A DNA stretch of 64,000 nucleotides from Fasciola hepatica (lineage: Eukaryota; Platyhelminthes; Trematoda; Plagiorchiida; Fasciolidae), in assembly GCA_948099385.1 (NCBI GenBank), contig CANUEZ040000156.1:806001-870000 (forward strand), in the 5' to 3' direction. Positions 10,101 through 24,432 of this stretch are shown piece by piece (positions within the stretch are counted from its first letter, which is position 1; each line of letters opens with the position of its first letter). The translations under genes were made by a program, and so were the position numbers. Below the pieces are notes generated by a model. That model was given only the letters and a program-made list of their open reading frames with translations. It did not search any database and was not told the origin of the DNA.

Positions 10101-13100
10101 GTCTCGCACACAATCATGCTCGTCGTGTGCAATCCTGCTGCAAAGGGAGGAGATGAATTGGATAACTTATTCTTCATTCGCATCCAGTTGAGTTTGGATT
10201 GCTCGGGGTTGTTGAATTGGTCTTTTGATCATTTGTGTGGGTTCGATTTAGTCAGAGTACAATGCTAGTCGGTCTTGTGTGCAACTGGTCTGGTCAACTA
10301 GGTTTTGCAGTTCGCATTTAAGATCGTACTTCTAGGGATCATTCCTACAGTACGTATCACCAGGACGTCAGTCAAACTGACCCGTCCACCCAACCGCGAT
10401 GACGATCCGCATGGCCTAGTCCCGAGCGTGATCCGGGTGTGTGGCTGTCCGTCGGCCTGACCTAGCGCGTGCTTGTTGCTGGCTTGCTCGAATCAGCGGC
10501 CGTGTGAGCGTCACGCGTGCATGGTCTGATTGAACGGACTCGGCCGCCTCCTCGGTTGATCGTCCGGCCCGATCGGGAATGGGGTACGCAGTTATGCGTA
10601 TCTCATACACCCGATTCGGCCTGGAGGAACTGGCCTGTGCTGAGCGGCTATTTCATCAAATAACACAATTACACCAACTTATTACAAACTAAAATCAACA
10701 ACACACATCAAATACTATATGACCAAATCAAACTATTAACACGAACACGATCATGCACACTACACTGCCACTTGACGAGAAAGAACAAATCAATTGAGAA
10801 TAGTTATAATAAACAAAATACCACATGTAAACCTCAATCAACACAATCAATCACATCGAGTACGCACGAGCAGATAATTAGGCTTGCCTAAATTCCCAAC
10901 ACGACACCAAGCGTTCACACTCAGTTTTACTCCAACTGATCACACATCGTACGCATGTGATTTGCGACAGCCATATGCGACATGTGCATCACGGAGCCAC
11001 AGTGTACGGATGATGCGAGACATAGAAAAGCACCAGATGCACGGGAAAGCGCGCGCATGCAAGTACGGACGAAACATACTACTGACACGGGAGCATTCAG
11101 TAGATAACTATTTAGCTCGTCTCGCACACAATCATGCTCGTCGTGTGCAATCCTGCTGCAAAGGGAGGAGATGAATTGGATAACTTATTCTTCATTCGCA
11201 TCCAGTTGAGTTTGGATTGCTCGGGGTTGTTGAATTGGTCTTTTGATCATTTGTGTGGGTTCGATTTAGTCAGAGTACAATGCTAGTCGGTCTTGTGTGC
11301 AACTGGTCTGGTCAACTAGGTTTTGCAGTTCGCATTTAAGATCGTACTTCTAGGGATCATTCCTACAGTACGTATCACCAGGACGTCAGTCAAACTGACC
11401 CGTCCACCCAACCGCGATGACGATCCGCATGGCCTAGTCCCGAGCGTGATCCGGGTGTGTGGCTGTCCGTCGGCCTGACCTAGCGCGTGCTTGTTGCTGG
11501 CTTGCTCGAATCAGCGGCCGTGTGAGCGTCACGCGTGCATGGTCTGATTGAACGGACTCGGCCGCCTCCTCGGTTGATCGTCCGGCCCGATCGGGAATGG
11601 GGTACGCAGTTATGCGTATCTCATACACCCGATTCGGCCTGGAGGAACTGGCCTGTGCTGAGCGGCTATTTCATCAAATAACACAATTACACCAACTTAT
11701 TACAAACTATAATCAACAACACACATCAAATACTATATGACCAAATCAAACTATTAACACGAACACGATCATGCACACTACACTGCCACTTGACGAGAAA
11801 GAACAAATCAATTGAGAATAGTTATAATAAACAAAATACCACATGTAAACCTCAATCAACACAATCAATCACATCGAGTACGCACGAGCAGATAATTAGG
11901 CTTGCCTAAATTCCCAACACGACACCAAGCGTTCACACTCAGTTTTACTCCAACTGATCACACATCGTACGCATGTGATTTGCGACAGCCATATGCGACA
12001 TGTGCATCACGGAGCCACAGTGTACGGATGATGCGAGACATAGAAAAGCACCAGATGCACGGGAAAGCGCGCGCATGCAAGTACGGACGAAACATACTAC
12101 TGACACGGGAGCATTCAGTAGATAACTATTTAGCTCGTCTCGCACACAATCATGCTCGTCGTGTGCAATCCTGCTGCAAAGGGAGGAGATGAATTGGATA
12201 ACTTATTCTTCATTCGCATCCAGTTGAGTTTGGATTGCTCGGGGTTGTTGAATTGGTCTTTTGATCATTTGTGTGGGTTCGATTTAGTCAGAGTACAATG
12301 CTAGTCGGTCTTGTGTGCAACTGGTCTGGTCAACTAGGTTTTGCAGTTCGCATTTAAGATCGTACTTCTAGGGATCATTCCTACAGTACGTATCACCAGG
12401 ACGTCAGTCAAACTGACCCGTCCACCCAACCGCGATGACGATCCGCATGGCCTAGTCCCGAGCGTGATCCGGGTGTGTGGCTGTCCGTCGGCCTGACCTA
12501 GCGCGTGCTTGTTGCTGGCTTGCTCGAATCAGCGGCCGTGTGAACGTCACGCGTGCATGGTCTGATTGAACGGACTCGGCCGCCTCCTCGGTTGATCGTC
12601 CGGCCCGATCGGGAATGGGGTACGCAGTTATGCGTATCTCATACACCCGATTCGGCCTGGAGGAACTGGCCTGTGCTGAGCGGCTATTTCATCAAATAAC
12701 ACAATTACACCAACTTATTACAAACTAAAATCAACAACACACATCAAATACTATATGACCAAATCAAACTATTAACACGAACACGATCATGCACACTACA
12801 CTGCCACTTGACGAGAAAGAACAAATCAATTGAGAATAGTTATAATAAACAAAATACCACATGTAAACCTCAATCAACACAATCAATCACATCGAGTACG
12901 CACGAGCAGATAATTAGGCTTGCCTAAATTCCCAACACGACACCAAGCGTTCACACTCAGTTTTACTCCAACTGATCACACATCGTACGCATGTGATTTG
13001 CGACAGCCATATGCGACATGTGCATCACGGAGCCACAGTGTACGGATGATGCGAGACATAGAAAAGCACCAGATGCACGGGAAAGCGCGCGCATGCAAGT

Positions 13101-15270
13101 ACGGACGAAACATACTACTGACACGGGAGCATTCAGTAGATAACTATTTAGCTCGTCTCGCACACAATCATGCTCGTCGTGTGCAATCCTGCTGCAAAGG
13201 GAGGAGATGAATTGGATAACTTATTCTTCATTCGCATCCAGTTGAGTTTGGATTGCTCGGGGTTGTTGAATTGGTCTTTTGATCATTTGTGTGGGTTCGA
13301 TTTAGTCAGAGTACAATGCTAGTCGGTCTTGTGTGCAACTGGTCTGGTCAACTAGGTTTTGCAGTTCGCATTTAAGATCGTACTTCTAGGGATCATTCCT
13401 ACAGTACGTATCACCAGGACGTCAGTCAAACTGACCCGTCCACCCAACCGCGATGACGATCCGCATGGCCTAGTCCCGAGCGTGATCCGGGTGTGTGGCT
13501 GTCCGTCGGCCTGACCTAGCGCGTGCTTGTTGCTGGCTTGCTCGAATCAGCGGCCGTGTGAGCGTCACGCGTGCATGGTCTGATTGAACGGACTCGGCCG
13601 CCTCCTCGGTTGATCGTCCGGCCCGATCGGGAATGGGGTACGCAGTTATGCGTATCTCATACACCCGATTCGGCCTGGAGGAACTGGCCTGTGCTGAGCG
13701 GCTATTTCATCAAATAACACAATTACACCAACTTATTACAAACTAAAATCAACAACACACATCAAATACTATATGACCAAATCAAACTATTAACACGAAC
13801 ACGATCATGCACACTACACTGCCACTTGACGAGAAAGAACAAATCAATTGAGAATAGTTATAATAAACAAAATACCACATGTAAACCTCAATCAACACAA
13901 TCAATCACATCGAGTACGCACGAGCAGATAATTAGGCTTGCCTAAATTCCCAACACGACACCAAGCGTTCACACTCAGTTTTACTCCAACTGATCACACA
14001 TCGTACGCATGTGATTTGCGACAGCCATATGCGACATGTGCATCACGGAGCCACAGTGTACGGATGATGCGAGACATAGAAAAGCACCAGATGCACGGGA
14101 AAGCGCGCGCATGCAAGTACGGACGAAACATACTACTGACACGGGAGCATTCAGTAGATAACTATTTAGCTCGTCTCGCACACAATCATGCTCGTCGTGT
14201 GCAATCCTGCTGCAAAGGGAGGAGATGAATTGGATAACTTATTCTTCATTCGCATCCAGTTGAGTTTGGATTGCTCGGGGTTGTTGAATTGGTCTTTTGA
14301 TCATTTGTGTGGGTTCGATTTAGTCAGAGTACAATGCTAGTCGGTCTTGTGTGCAACTGGTCTGGTCAACTAGGTTTTGCAGTTCGCATTTAAGATCGTA
14401 CTTCTAGGGATCATTCCTACAGTACGTATCACCAGGACGTCAGTCAAACTGACCCGTCCACCCAACCGCGATGACGATCCGCATGGCCTAGTCCCGAGCG
14501 TGATCCGGGTGTGTGGCTGTCCGTCGGCCTGACCTAGCGCGTGCTTGTTGCTGGCTTGCTCGAATCAGCGGCCGTGTGAGCGTCACGCGTGCATGGTCTG
14601 ATTGAACGGACTCGGCCGCCTCCTCGGTTGATCGTCCGGCCCGATCGGGAATGGGGTACGCAGTTATGCGTATCTCATACACCCGATTCGGCCTGGAGGA
14701 ACTGGCCTGTGCTGAGCGGCTATTTCATCAAATAACACAATTACACCAACTTATTACAAACTAAAATCAACAACACACATCAAATACTATATGACCAAAT
14801 CAAACTATTAACACGAACACGATCATGCACACTACACTGCCACTTGACGAGAAAGAACAAATCAATTGAGAATAGTTATAATAAACAAAATACCACATGT
14901 AAACCTCAATCAACACAATCAATCACATCGAGTACGCACGAGCAGATAATTAGGCTTGCCTAAATTCCCAACACGACACCAAGCGTTCACACTCAGTTTT
15001 ACTCCAACTGATCACACATCGTACGCATGTGATTTGCGACAGCCATATGCGACATGTGCATCACGGAGCCACAGTGTACGGATGATGCGAGACATAGAAA
15101 AGCACCAGATGCACGGGAAAGCGCGCGCATGCAAGTACGGACGAAACATACTACTGACACGGGAGCATTCAGTAGATAACTATTTAGCTCGTCTCGCACA
15201 CAATCATGCTCGTCGTGTGCAATCCTGCTGCAAAGGGAGGAGATGAATTGGATAACTTATTCTTCATTCG
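7127..15270 (+). repeat. Array copies 8-15
   Basis: Copies start at 7127, 8145, 9163, 10181, 11199, 12217, 13235 and 14253. The numbering runs 8 to 15 in that order. Haplotypes at 328/512 are: 8 A/T with A at 785; 9 G/A with A at 553; 10 G/A with A at 785; 11 G/A; 12 G/T; 13 A/A; 14 G/A; 15 G/A. The 553A allele in copy 9 is otherwise found only in copies 53, 59 and 60, about 45 kb away, so it is either an old polymorphism or was moved by gene conversion. Confidence 0.93.
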
Positions 15271-18200
15271 CATCCAGTTGAGTTTGGATTGCTCGGGGTT
15301 GTTGAATTGGTCTTTTGATCATTTGTGTGGGTTCGATTTAGTCAGAGTACAATGCTAGTCGGTCTTGTGTGCAACTGGTCTGGTCAACTAGGTTTTGCAG
15401 TTCGCATTTAAGATCGTACTTCTAGGGATCATTCCTACAGTACGTATCACCAGGACGTCAGTCAAACTGACCCGTCCACCCAACGGCGATGACGATCCGC
15501 ATGGCCTAGTCCCGAGCGTGATCCGGGTGTGTGGCTGTCCGTCGGCCTGACCTAGCGCGTGCTTGTTGCTGGCTTGCTCGAATCAGCGGCCGTGTGAGCG
15601 TCACGCGTGCATGGTCTGATTGAACGGACTCGGCCGCCTCCTCGGTTGATCGTCCGGCCCGATCGGGAATGGGGTACGCAGTTATGCGTATCTCATACAC
15701 CCGATTCGGCCTGGAGGAACTGGCCTGTGCTGAGCGGCTATTTCATCAAATAACACAATTACACCAACTTATTACAAACTATAATCAACAACACACATCA
15801 AATACTATATGACCAAATCAAACTATTAACACGAACACGATCATGCACACTACACTGCCACTTGACGAGAAAGAACAAATCAATTGAGAATAGTTATAAT
15901 AAACAAAATACCACATGTAAACCTCAATCAACACAATCAATCACATCGAGTACGCACGAGCAGATAATTAGGCTTGCCTAAATTCCCAACACGACACCAA
16001 GCGTTCACACTCAGTTTTACTCCAACTGATCACACATCGTACGCATGTGATTTGCGACAGCCATATGCGACATGTGCATCACGGAGCCACAGTGTACGGA
16101 TGATGCGAGACATAGAAAAGCACCAGATGCACGGGAAAGCGCGCGCATGCAAGTACGGACGAAACATACTACTGACACGGGAGCATTCAGTAGATAACTA
16201 TTTAGCTCGTCTCGCACACAATCATGCTCGTCGTGTGCAATCCTGCTGCAAAGGGAGGAGATGAATTGGATAACTTATTCTTCATTCGCATCCAGTTGAG
16301 TTTGGATTGCTCGGGGTTGTTGAATTGGTCTTTTGATCATTTGTGTGGGTTCGATTTAGTCAGAGTACAATGCTAGTCGGTCTTGTGTGCAACTGGTCTG
16401 GTCAACTAGGTTTTGCAGTTCGCATTTAAGATCGTACTTCTAGGGATCATTCCTACAGTACGTATCACCAGGACGTCAGTCAAACTGACCCGTCCACCCA
16501 ACCGCGATGACGATCCGCATGGCCTAGTCCCGAGCGTGATCCGGGTGTGTGGCTGTCCGTCGGCCTGACCTAGCGCGTGCTTGTTGCTGGCTTGCTCGAA
16601 TCAGCGGCCGTGTGAGCGTCACGCGTGCATGGTCTGATTGAACGGACTCGGCCGCCTCCTCGGTTGATCGTCCGGCCCGATCGGGAATGGGGTACGCAGT
16701 TATGCGTATCTCATACACCCGATTCGGCCTGGAGGAACTGGCCTGTGCTGAGCGGCTATTTCATCAAATAACACAATTACACCAACTTATTACAAACTAA
16801 AATCAACAACACACATCAAATACTATATGACCAAATCAAACTATTAACACGAACACGATCATGCACACTACACTGCCACTTGACGAGAAAGAACAAATCA
16901 ATTGAGAATAGTTATAATAAACAAAATACCACATGTAAACCTCAATCAACACAATCAATCACATCGAGTACGCACGAGCAGATAATTAGGCTTGCCTAAA
17001 TTCCCAACACGACACCAAGCGTTCACACTCAGTTTTACTCCAACTGATCACACATCGTACGCATGTGATTTGCGACAGCCATATGCGACATGTGCATCAC
17101 GGAGCCACAGTGTACGGATGATGCGAGACATAGAAAAGCACCAGATGCACGGGAAAGCGCGCGCATGCAAGTACGGACGAAACATACTACTGACACGGGA
17201 GCATTCAGTAGATAACTATTTAGCTCGTCTCGCACACAATCATGCTCGTCGTGTGCAATCCTGCTGCAAAGGGAGGAGATGAATTGGATAACTTATTCTT
17301 CATTCGCATCCAGTTGAGTTTGGATTGCTCGGGGTTGTTGAATTGGTCTTTTGATCATTTGTGTGGGTTCGATTTAGTCAGAGTACAATGCTAGTCGGTC
17401 TTGTGTGCAACTGGTCTGGTCAACTAGGTTTTGCAGTTCGCATTTAAGATCGTACTTCTAGGGATCATTCCTACAGTACGTATCACCAGGACGTCAGTCA
17501 AACTGACCCGTCCACCCAACCGCGATGACGATCCGCATGGCCTAGTCCCGAGCGTGATCCGGGTGTGTGGCTGTCCGTCGGCCTGACCTAGCGCGTGCTT
17601 GTTGCTGGCTTGCTCGAATCAGCGGCCGTGTGAACGTCACGCGTGCATGGTCTGATTGAACGGACTCGGCCGCCTCCTCGGTTGATCGTCCGGCCCGATC
17701 GGGAATGGGGTACGCAGTTATGCGTATCTCATACACCCGATTCGGCCTGGAGGAACTGGCCTGTGCTGAGCGGCTATTTCATCAAATAACACAATTACAC
17801 CAACTTATTACAAACTATAATCAACAACACACATCAAATACTATATGACCAAATCAAACTATTAACACGAACACGATCATGCACACTACACTGCCACTTG
17901 ACGAGAAAGAACAAATCAATTGAGAATAGTTATAATAAACAAAATACCACATGTAAACCTCAATCAACACAATCAATCACATCGAGTACGCACGAGCAGA
18001 TAATTAGGCTTGCCTAAATTCCCAACACGACACCAAGCGTTCACACTCAGTTTTACTCCAACTGATCACACATCGTACGCATGTGATTTGCGACAGCCAT
18101 ATGCGACATGTGCATCACGGAGCCACAGTGTACGGATGATGCGAGACATAGAAAAGCACCAGATGCACGGGAAAGCGCGCGCATGCAAGTACGGACGAAA

Positions 18201-21200
18201 CATACTACTGACACGGGAGCATTCAGTAGATAACTATTTAGCTCGTCTCGCACACAATCATGCTCGTCGTGTGCAATCCTGCTGCAAAGGGAGGAGATGA
18301 ATTGGATAACTTATTCTTCATTCGCATCCAGTTGAGTTTGGATTGCTCGGGGTTGTTGAATTGGTCTTTTGATCATTTGTGTGGGTTCGATTTAGTCAGA
18401 GTACAATGCTAGTCGGTCTTGTGTGCAACTGGTCTGGTCAACTAGGTTTTGCAGTTCGCATTTAAGATCGTACTTCTAGGGATCATTCCTACAGTACGTA
18501 TCACCAGGACGTCAGTCAAACTGACCCGTCCACCCAACGGCGATGACGATCCGCATGGCCTAGTCCCGAGCGTGATCCGGGTGTGTGGCTGTCCGTCGGC
18601 CTGACCTAGCGCGTGCTTGTTGCTGGCTTGCTCGAATCAGCGGCCGTGTGAGCGTCACGCGTGCATGGTCTGATTGAACGGACTCGGCCGCCTCCTCGGT
18701 TGATCGTCCGGCCCGATCGGGAATGGGGTACGCAGTTATGCGTATCTCATACACCCGATTCGGCCTGGAGGAACTGGCCTGTGCTGAGCGGCTATTTCAT
18801 CAAATAACACAATTACACCAACTTATTACAAACTAAAATCAACAACACACATCAAATACTATATGACCAAATCAAACTATTAACACGAACACGATCATGC
18901 ACACTACACTGCCACTTGACGAGAAAGAACAAATCAATTGAGAATAGTTATAATAAACAAAATACCACATGTAAACCTCAATCAACACAATCAATCACAT
19001 CGAGTACGCACGAGCAGATAATTAGGCTTGCCTAAATTCCCAACACGACACCAAGCGTTCACACTCAGTTTTACTCCAACTGATCACACATCGTACGCAT
19101 GTGATTTGCGACAGCCATATGCGACATGTGCATCACGGAGCCACAGTGTACGGATGATGCGAGACATAGAAAAGCACCAGATGCACGGGAAAGCGCGCGC
19201 ATGCAAGTACGGACGAAACATACTACTGACACGGGAGCATTCAGTAGATAACTATTTAGCTCGTCTCGCACACAATCATGCTCGTCGTGTGCAATCCTGC
19301 TGCAAAGGGAGGAGATGAATTGGATAACTTATTCTTCATTCGCATCCAGTTGAGTTTGGATTGCTCGGGGTTGTTGAATTGGTCTTTTGATCATTTGTGT
19401 GGGTTCGATTTAGTCAGAGTACAATGCTAGTCGGTCTTGTGTGCAACTGGTCTGGTCAACTAGGTTTTGCAGTTCGCATTTAAGATCGTACTTCTAGGGA
19501 TCATTCCTACAGTACGTATCACCAGGACGTCAGTCAAACTGACCCGTCCACCCAACCGCGATGACGATCCGCATGGCCTAGTCCCGAGCGTGATCCGGGT
19601 GTGTGGCTGTCCGTCGGCCTGACCTAGCGCGTGCTTGTTGCTGGCTTGCTCGAATCAGCGGCCGTGTGAGCGTCACGCGTGCATGGTCTGATTGAACGGA
19701 CTCGGCCGCCTCCTCGGTTGATCGTCCGGCCCGATCGGGAATGGGGTACGCAGTTATGCGTATCTCATACACCCGATTCGGCCTGGAGGAACTGGCCTGT
19801 GCTGAGCGGCTATTTCATCAAATAACACAATTACACCAACTTATTACAAACTAAAATCAACAACACACATCAAATACTATATGACCAAATCAAACTATTA
19901 ACACGAACACGATCATGCACACTACACTGCCACTTGACGAGAAAGAACAAATCAATTGAGAATAGTTATAATAAACAAAATACCACATGTAAACCTCAAT
20001 CAACACAATCAATCACATCGAGTACGCACGAGCAGATAATTAGGCTTGCCTAAATTCCCAACACGACACCAAGCGTTCACACTCAGTTTTACTCCAACTG
20101 ATCACACATCGTACGCATGTGATTTGCGACAGCCATATGCGACATGTGCATCACGGAGCCACAGTGTACGGATGATGCGAGACATAGAAAAGCACCAGAT
20201 GCACGGGAAAGCGCGCGCATGCAAGTACGGACGAAACATACTACTGACACGGGAGCATTCAGTAGATAACTATTTAGCTCGTCTCGCACACAATCATGCT
20301 CGTCGTGTGCAATCCTGCTGCAAAGGGAGGAGATGAATTGGATAACTTATTCTTCATTCGCATCCAGTTGAGTTTGGATTGCTCGGGGTTGTTGAATTGG
20401 TCTTTTGATCATTTGTGTGGGTTCGATTTAGTCAGAGTACAATGCTAGTCGGTCTTGTGTGCAACTGGTCTGGTCAACTAGGTTTTGCAGTTCGCATTTA
20501 AGATCGTACTTCTAGGGATCATTCCTACAGTACGTATCACCAGGACGTCAGTCAAACTGACCCGTCCACCCAACCGCGATGACGATCCGCATGGCCTAGT
20601 CCCGAGCGTGATCCGGGTGTGTGGCTGTCCGTCGGCCTGACCTAGCGCGTGCTTGTTGCTGGCTTGCTCGAATCAGCGGCCGTGTGAACGTCACGCGTGC
20701 ATGGTCTGATTGAACGGACTCGGCCGCCTCCTCGGTTGATCGTCCGGCCCGATCGGGAATGGGGTACGCAGTTATGCGTATCTCATACACCCGATTCGGC
20801 CTGGAGGAACTGGCCTGTGCTGAGCGGCTATTTCATCAAATAACACAATTACACCAACTTATTACAAACTATAATCAACAACACACATCAAATACTATAT
20901 GACCAAATCAAACTATTAACACGAACACGATCATGCACACTACACTGCCACTTGACGAGAAAGAACAAATCAATTGAGAATAGTTATAATAAACAAAATA
21001 CCACATGTAAACCTCAATCAACACAATCAATCACATCGAGTACGCACGAGCAGATAATTAGGCTTGCCTAAATTCCCAACACGACACCAAGCGTTCACAC
21101 TCAGTTTTACTCCAACTGATCACACATCGTACGCATGTGATTTGCGACAGCCATATGCGACATGTGCATCACGGAGCCACAGTGTACGGATGATGCGAGA

Positions 21201-24200
21201 CATAGAAAAGCACCAGATGCACGGGAAAGCGCGCGCATGCAAGTACGGACGAAACATACTACTGACACGGGAGCATTCAGTAGATAACTATTTAGCTCGT
21301 CTCGCACACAATCATGCTCGTCGTGTGCAATCCTGCTGCAAAGGGAGGAGATGAATTGGATAACTTATTCTTCATTCGCATCCAGTTGAGTTTGGATTGC
21401 TCGGGGTTGTTGAATTGGTCTTTTGATCATTTGTGTGGGTTCGATTTAGTCAGAGTACAATGCTAGTCGGTCTTGTGTGCAACTGGTCTGGTCAACTAGG
21501 TTTTGCAGTTCGCATTTAAGATCGTACTTCTAGGGATCATTCCTACAGTACGTATCACCAGGACGTCAGTCAAACTGACCCGTCCACCCAACGGCGATGA
21601 CGATCCGCATGGCCTAGTCCCGAGCGTGATCCGGGTGTGTGGCTGTCCGTCGGCCTGACCTAGCGCGTGCTTGTTGCTGGCTTGCTCGAATCAGCGGCCG
21701 TGTGAGCGTCACGCGTGCATGGTCTGATTGAACGGACTCGGCCGCCTCCTCGGTTGATCGTCCGGCCCGATCGGGAATGGGGTACGCAGTTATGCGTATC
21801 TCATACACCCGATTCGGCCTGGAGGAACTGGCCTGTGCTGAGCGGCTATTTCATCAAATAACACAATTACACCAACTTATTACAAACTATAATCAACAAC
21901 ACACATCAAATACTATATGACCAAATCAAACTATTAACACGAACACGATCATGCACACTACACTGCCACTTGACGAGAAAGAACAAATCAATTGAGAATA
22001 GTTATAATAAACAAAATACCACATGTAAACCTCAATCAACACAATCAATCACATCGAGTACGCACGAGCAGATAATTAGGCTTGCCTAAATTCCCAACAC
22101 GACACCAAGCGTTCACACTCAGTTTTACTCCAACTGATCACACATCGTACGCATGTGATTTGCGACAGCCATATGCGACATGTGCATCACGGAGCCACAG
22201 TGTACGGATGATGCGAGACATAGAAAAGCACCAGATGCACGGGAAAGCGCGCGCATGCAAGTACGGACGAAACATACTACTGACACGGGAGCATTCAGTA
22301 GATAACTATTTAGCTCGTCTCGCACACAATCATGCTCGTCGTGTGCAATCCTGCTGCAAAGGGAGGAGATGAATTGGATAACTTATTCTTCATTCGCATC
22401 CAGTTGAGTTTGGATTGCTCGGGGTTGTTGAATTGGTCTTTTGATCATTTGTGTGGGTTCGATTTAGTCAGAGTACAATGCTAGTCGGTCTTGTGTGCAA
22501 CTGGTCTGGTCAACTAGGTTTTGCAGTTCGCATTTAAGATCGTACTTCTAGGGATCATTCCTACAGTACGTATCACCAGGACGTCAGTCAAACTGACCCG
22601 TCCACCCAACGGCGATGACGATCCGCATGGCCTAGTCCCGAGCGTGATCCGGGTGTGTGGCTGTCCGTCGGCCTGACCTAGCGCGTGCTTGTTGCTGGCT
22701 TGCTCGAATCAGCGGCCGTGTGAACGTCACGCGTGCATGGTCTGATTGAACGGACTCGGCCGCCTCCTCGGTTGATCGTCCGGCCCGATCGGGAATGGGG
22801 TACGCAGTTATGCGTATCTCATACACCCGATTCGGCCTGGAGGAACTGGCCTGTGCTGAGCGGCTATTTCATCAAATAACACAATTACACCAACTTATTA
22901 CAAACTATAATCAACAACACACATCAAATACTATATGACCAAATCAAACTATTAACACGAACACGATCATGCACACTACACTGCCACTTGACGAGAAAGA
23001 ACAAATCAATTGAGAATAGTTATAATAAACAAAATACCACATGTAAACCTCAATCAACACAATCAATCACATCGAGTACGCACGAGCAGATAATTAGGCT
23101 TGCCTAAATTCCCAACACGACACCAAGCGTTCACACTCAGTTTTACTCCAACTGATCACACATCGTACGCATGTGATTTGCGACAGCCATATGCGACATG
23201 TGCATCACGGAGCCACAGTGTACGGATGATGCGAGACATAGAAAAGCACCAGATGCACGGGAAAGCGCGCGCATGCAAGTACGGACGAAACATACTACTG
23301 ACACGGGAGCATTCAGTAGATAACTATTTAGCTCGTCTCGCACACAATCATGCTCGTCGTGTGCAATCCTGCTGCAAAGGGAGGAGATGAATTGGATAAC
23401 TTATTCTTCATTCGCATCCAGTTGAGTTTGGATTGCTCGGGGTTGTTGAATTGGTCTTTTGATCATTTGTGTGGGTTCGATTTAGTCAGAGTACAATGCT
23501 AGTCGGTCTTGTGTGCAACTGGTCTGGTCAACTAGGTTTTGCAGTTCGCATTTAAGATCGTACTTCTAGGGATCATTCCTACAGTACGTATCACCAGGAC
23601 GTCAGTCAAACTGACCCGTCCACCCAACCGCGATGACGATCCGCATGGCCTAGTCCCGAGCGTGATCCGGGTGTGTGGCTGTCCGTCGGCCTGACCTAGC
23701 GCGTGCTTGTTGCTGGCTTGCTCGAATCAGCGGCCGTGTGAGCGTCACGCGTGCATGGTCTGATTGAACGGACTCGGCCGCCTCCTCGGTTGATCGTCCG
23801 GCCCGATCGGGAATGGGGTACGCAGTTATGCGTATCTCATACACCCGATTCGGCCTGGAGGAACTGGCCTGTGCTGAGCGGCTATTTCATCAAATAACAC
23901 AATTACACCAACTTATTACAAACTAAAATCAACAACACACATCAAATACTATATGACCAAATCAAACTATTAACACGAACACGATCATGCACACTACACT
24001 GCCACTTGACGAGAAAGAACAAATCAATTGAGAATAGTTATAATAAACAAAATACCACATGTAAACCTCAATCAACACAATCAATCACATCGAGTACGCA
24101 CGAGCAGATAATTAGGCTTGCCTAAATTCCCAACACGACACCAAGCGTTCACACTCAGTTTTACTCCAACTGATCACACATCGTACGCATGTGATTTGCG

Positions 24201-24432
24201 ACAGCCATATGCGACATGTGCATCACGGAGCCACAGTGTACGGATGATGCGAGACATAGAAAAGCACCAGATGCACGGGAAAGCGCGCGCATGCAAGTAC
24301 GGACGAAACATACTACTGACACGGGAGCATTCAGTAGATAACTATTTAGCTCGTCTCGCACACAATCATGCTCGTCGTGTGCAATCCTGCTGCAAAGGGA
24401 GGAGATGAATTGGATAACTTATTCTTCATTCG
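15271..24432 (+). repeat. Array copies 16-24, marked by 215G
   Basis: Copies start at 15271, 16289, 17307, 18325, 19343, 20361, 21379, 22397 and 23415. Haplotypes at 328/512 are: 16 G/T with G at 215; 17 G/A; 18 A/T; 19 G/A with G at 215; 20 G/A; 21 A/T; 22 G/T with G at 215; 23 A/T with G at 215; 24 G/A. The 215G allele (CAACCG to CAACGG) is confined to this block and recurs every third copy at 16, 19 and 22. Copies 16-18 and 19-21 match except at 512 in the first member, so a three-unit block has probably been duplicated here. Confidence 0.92.
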
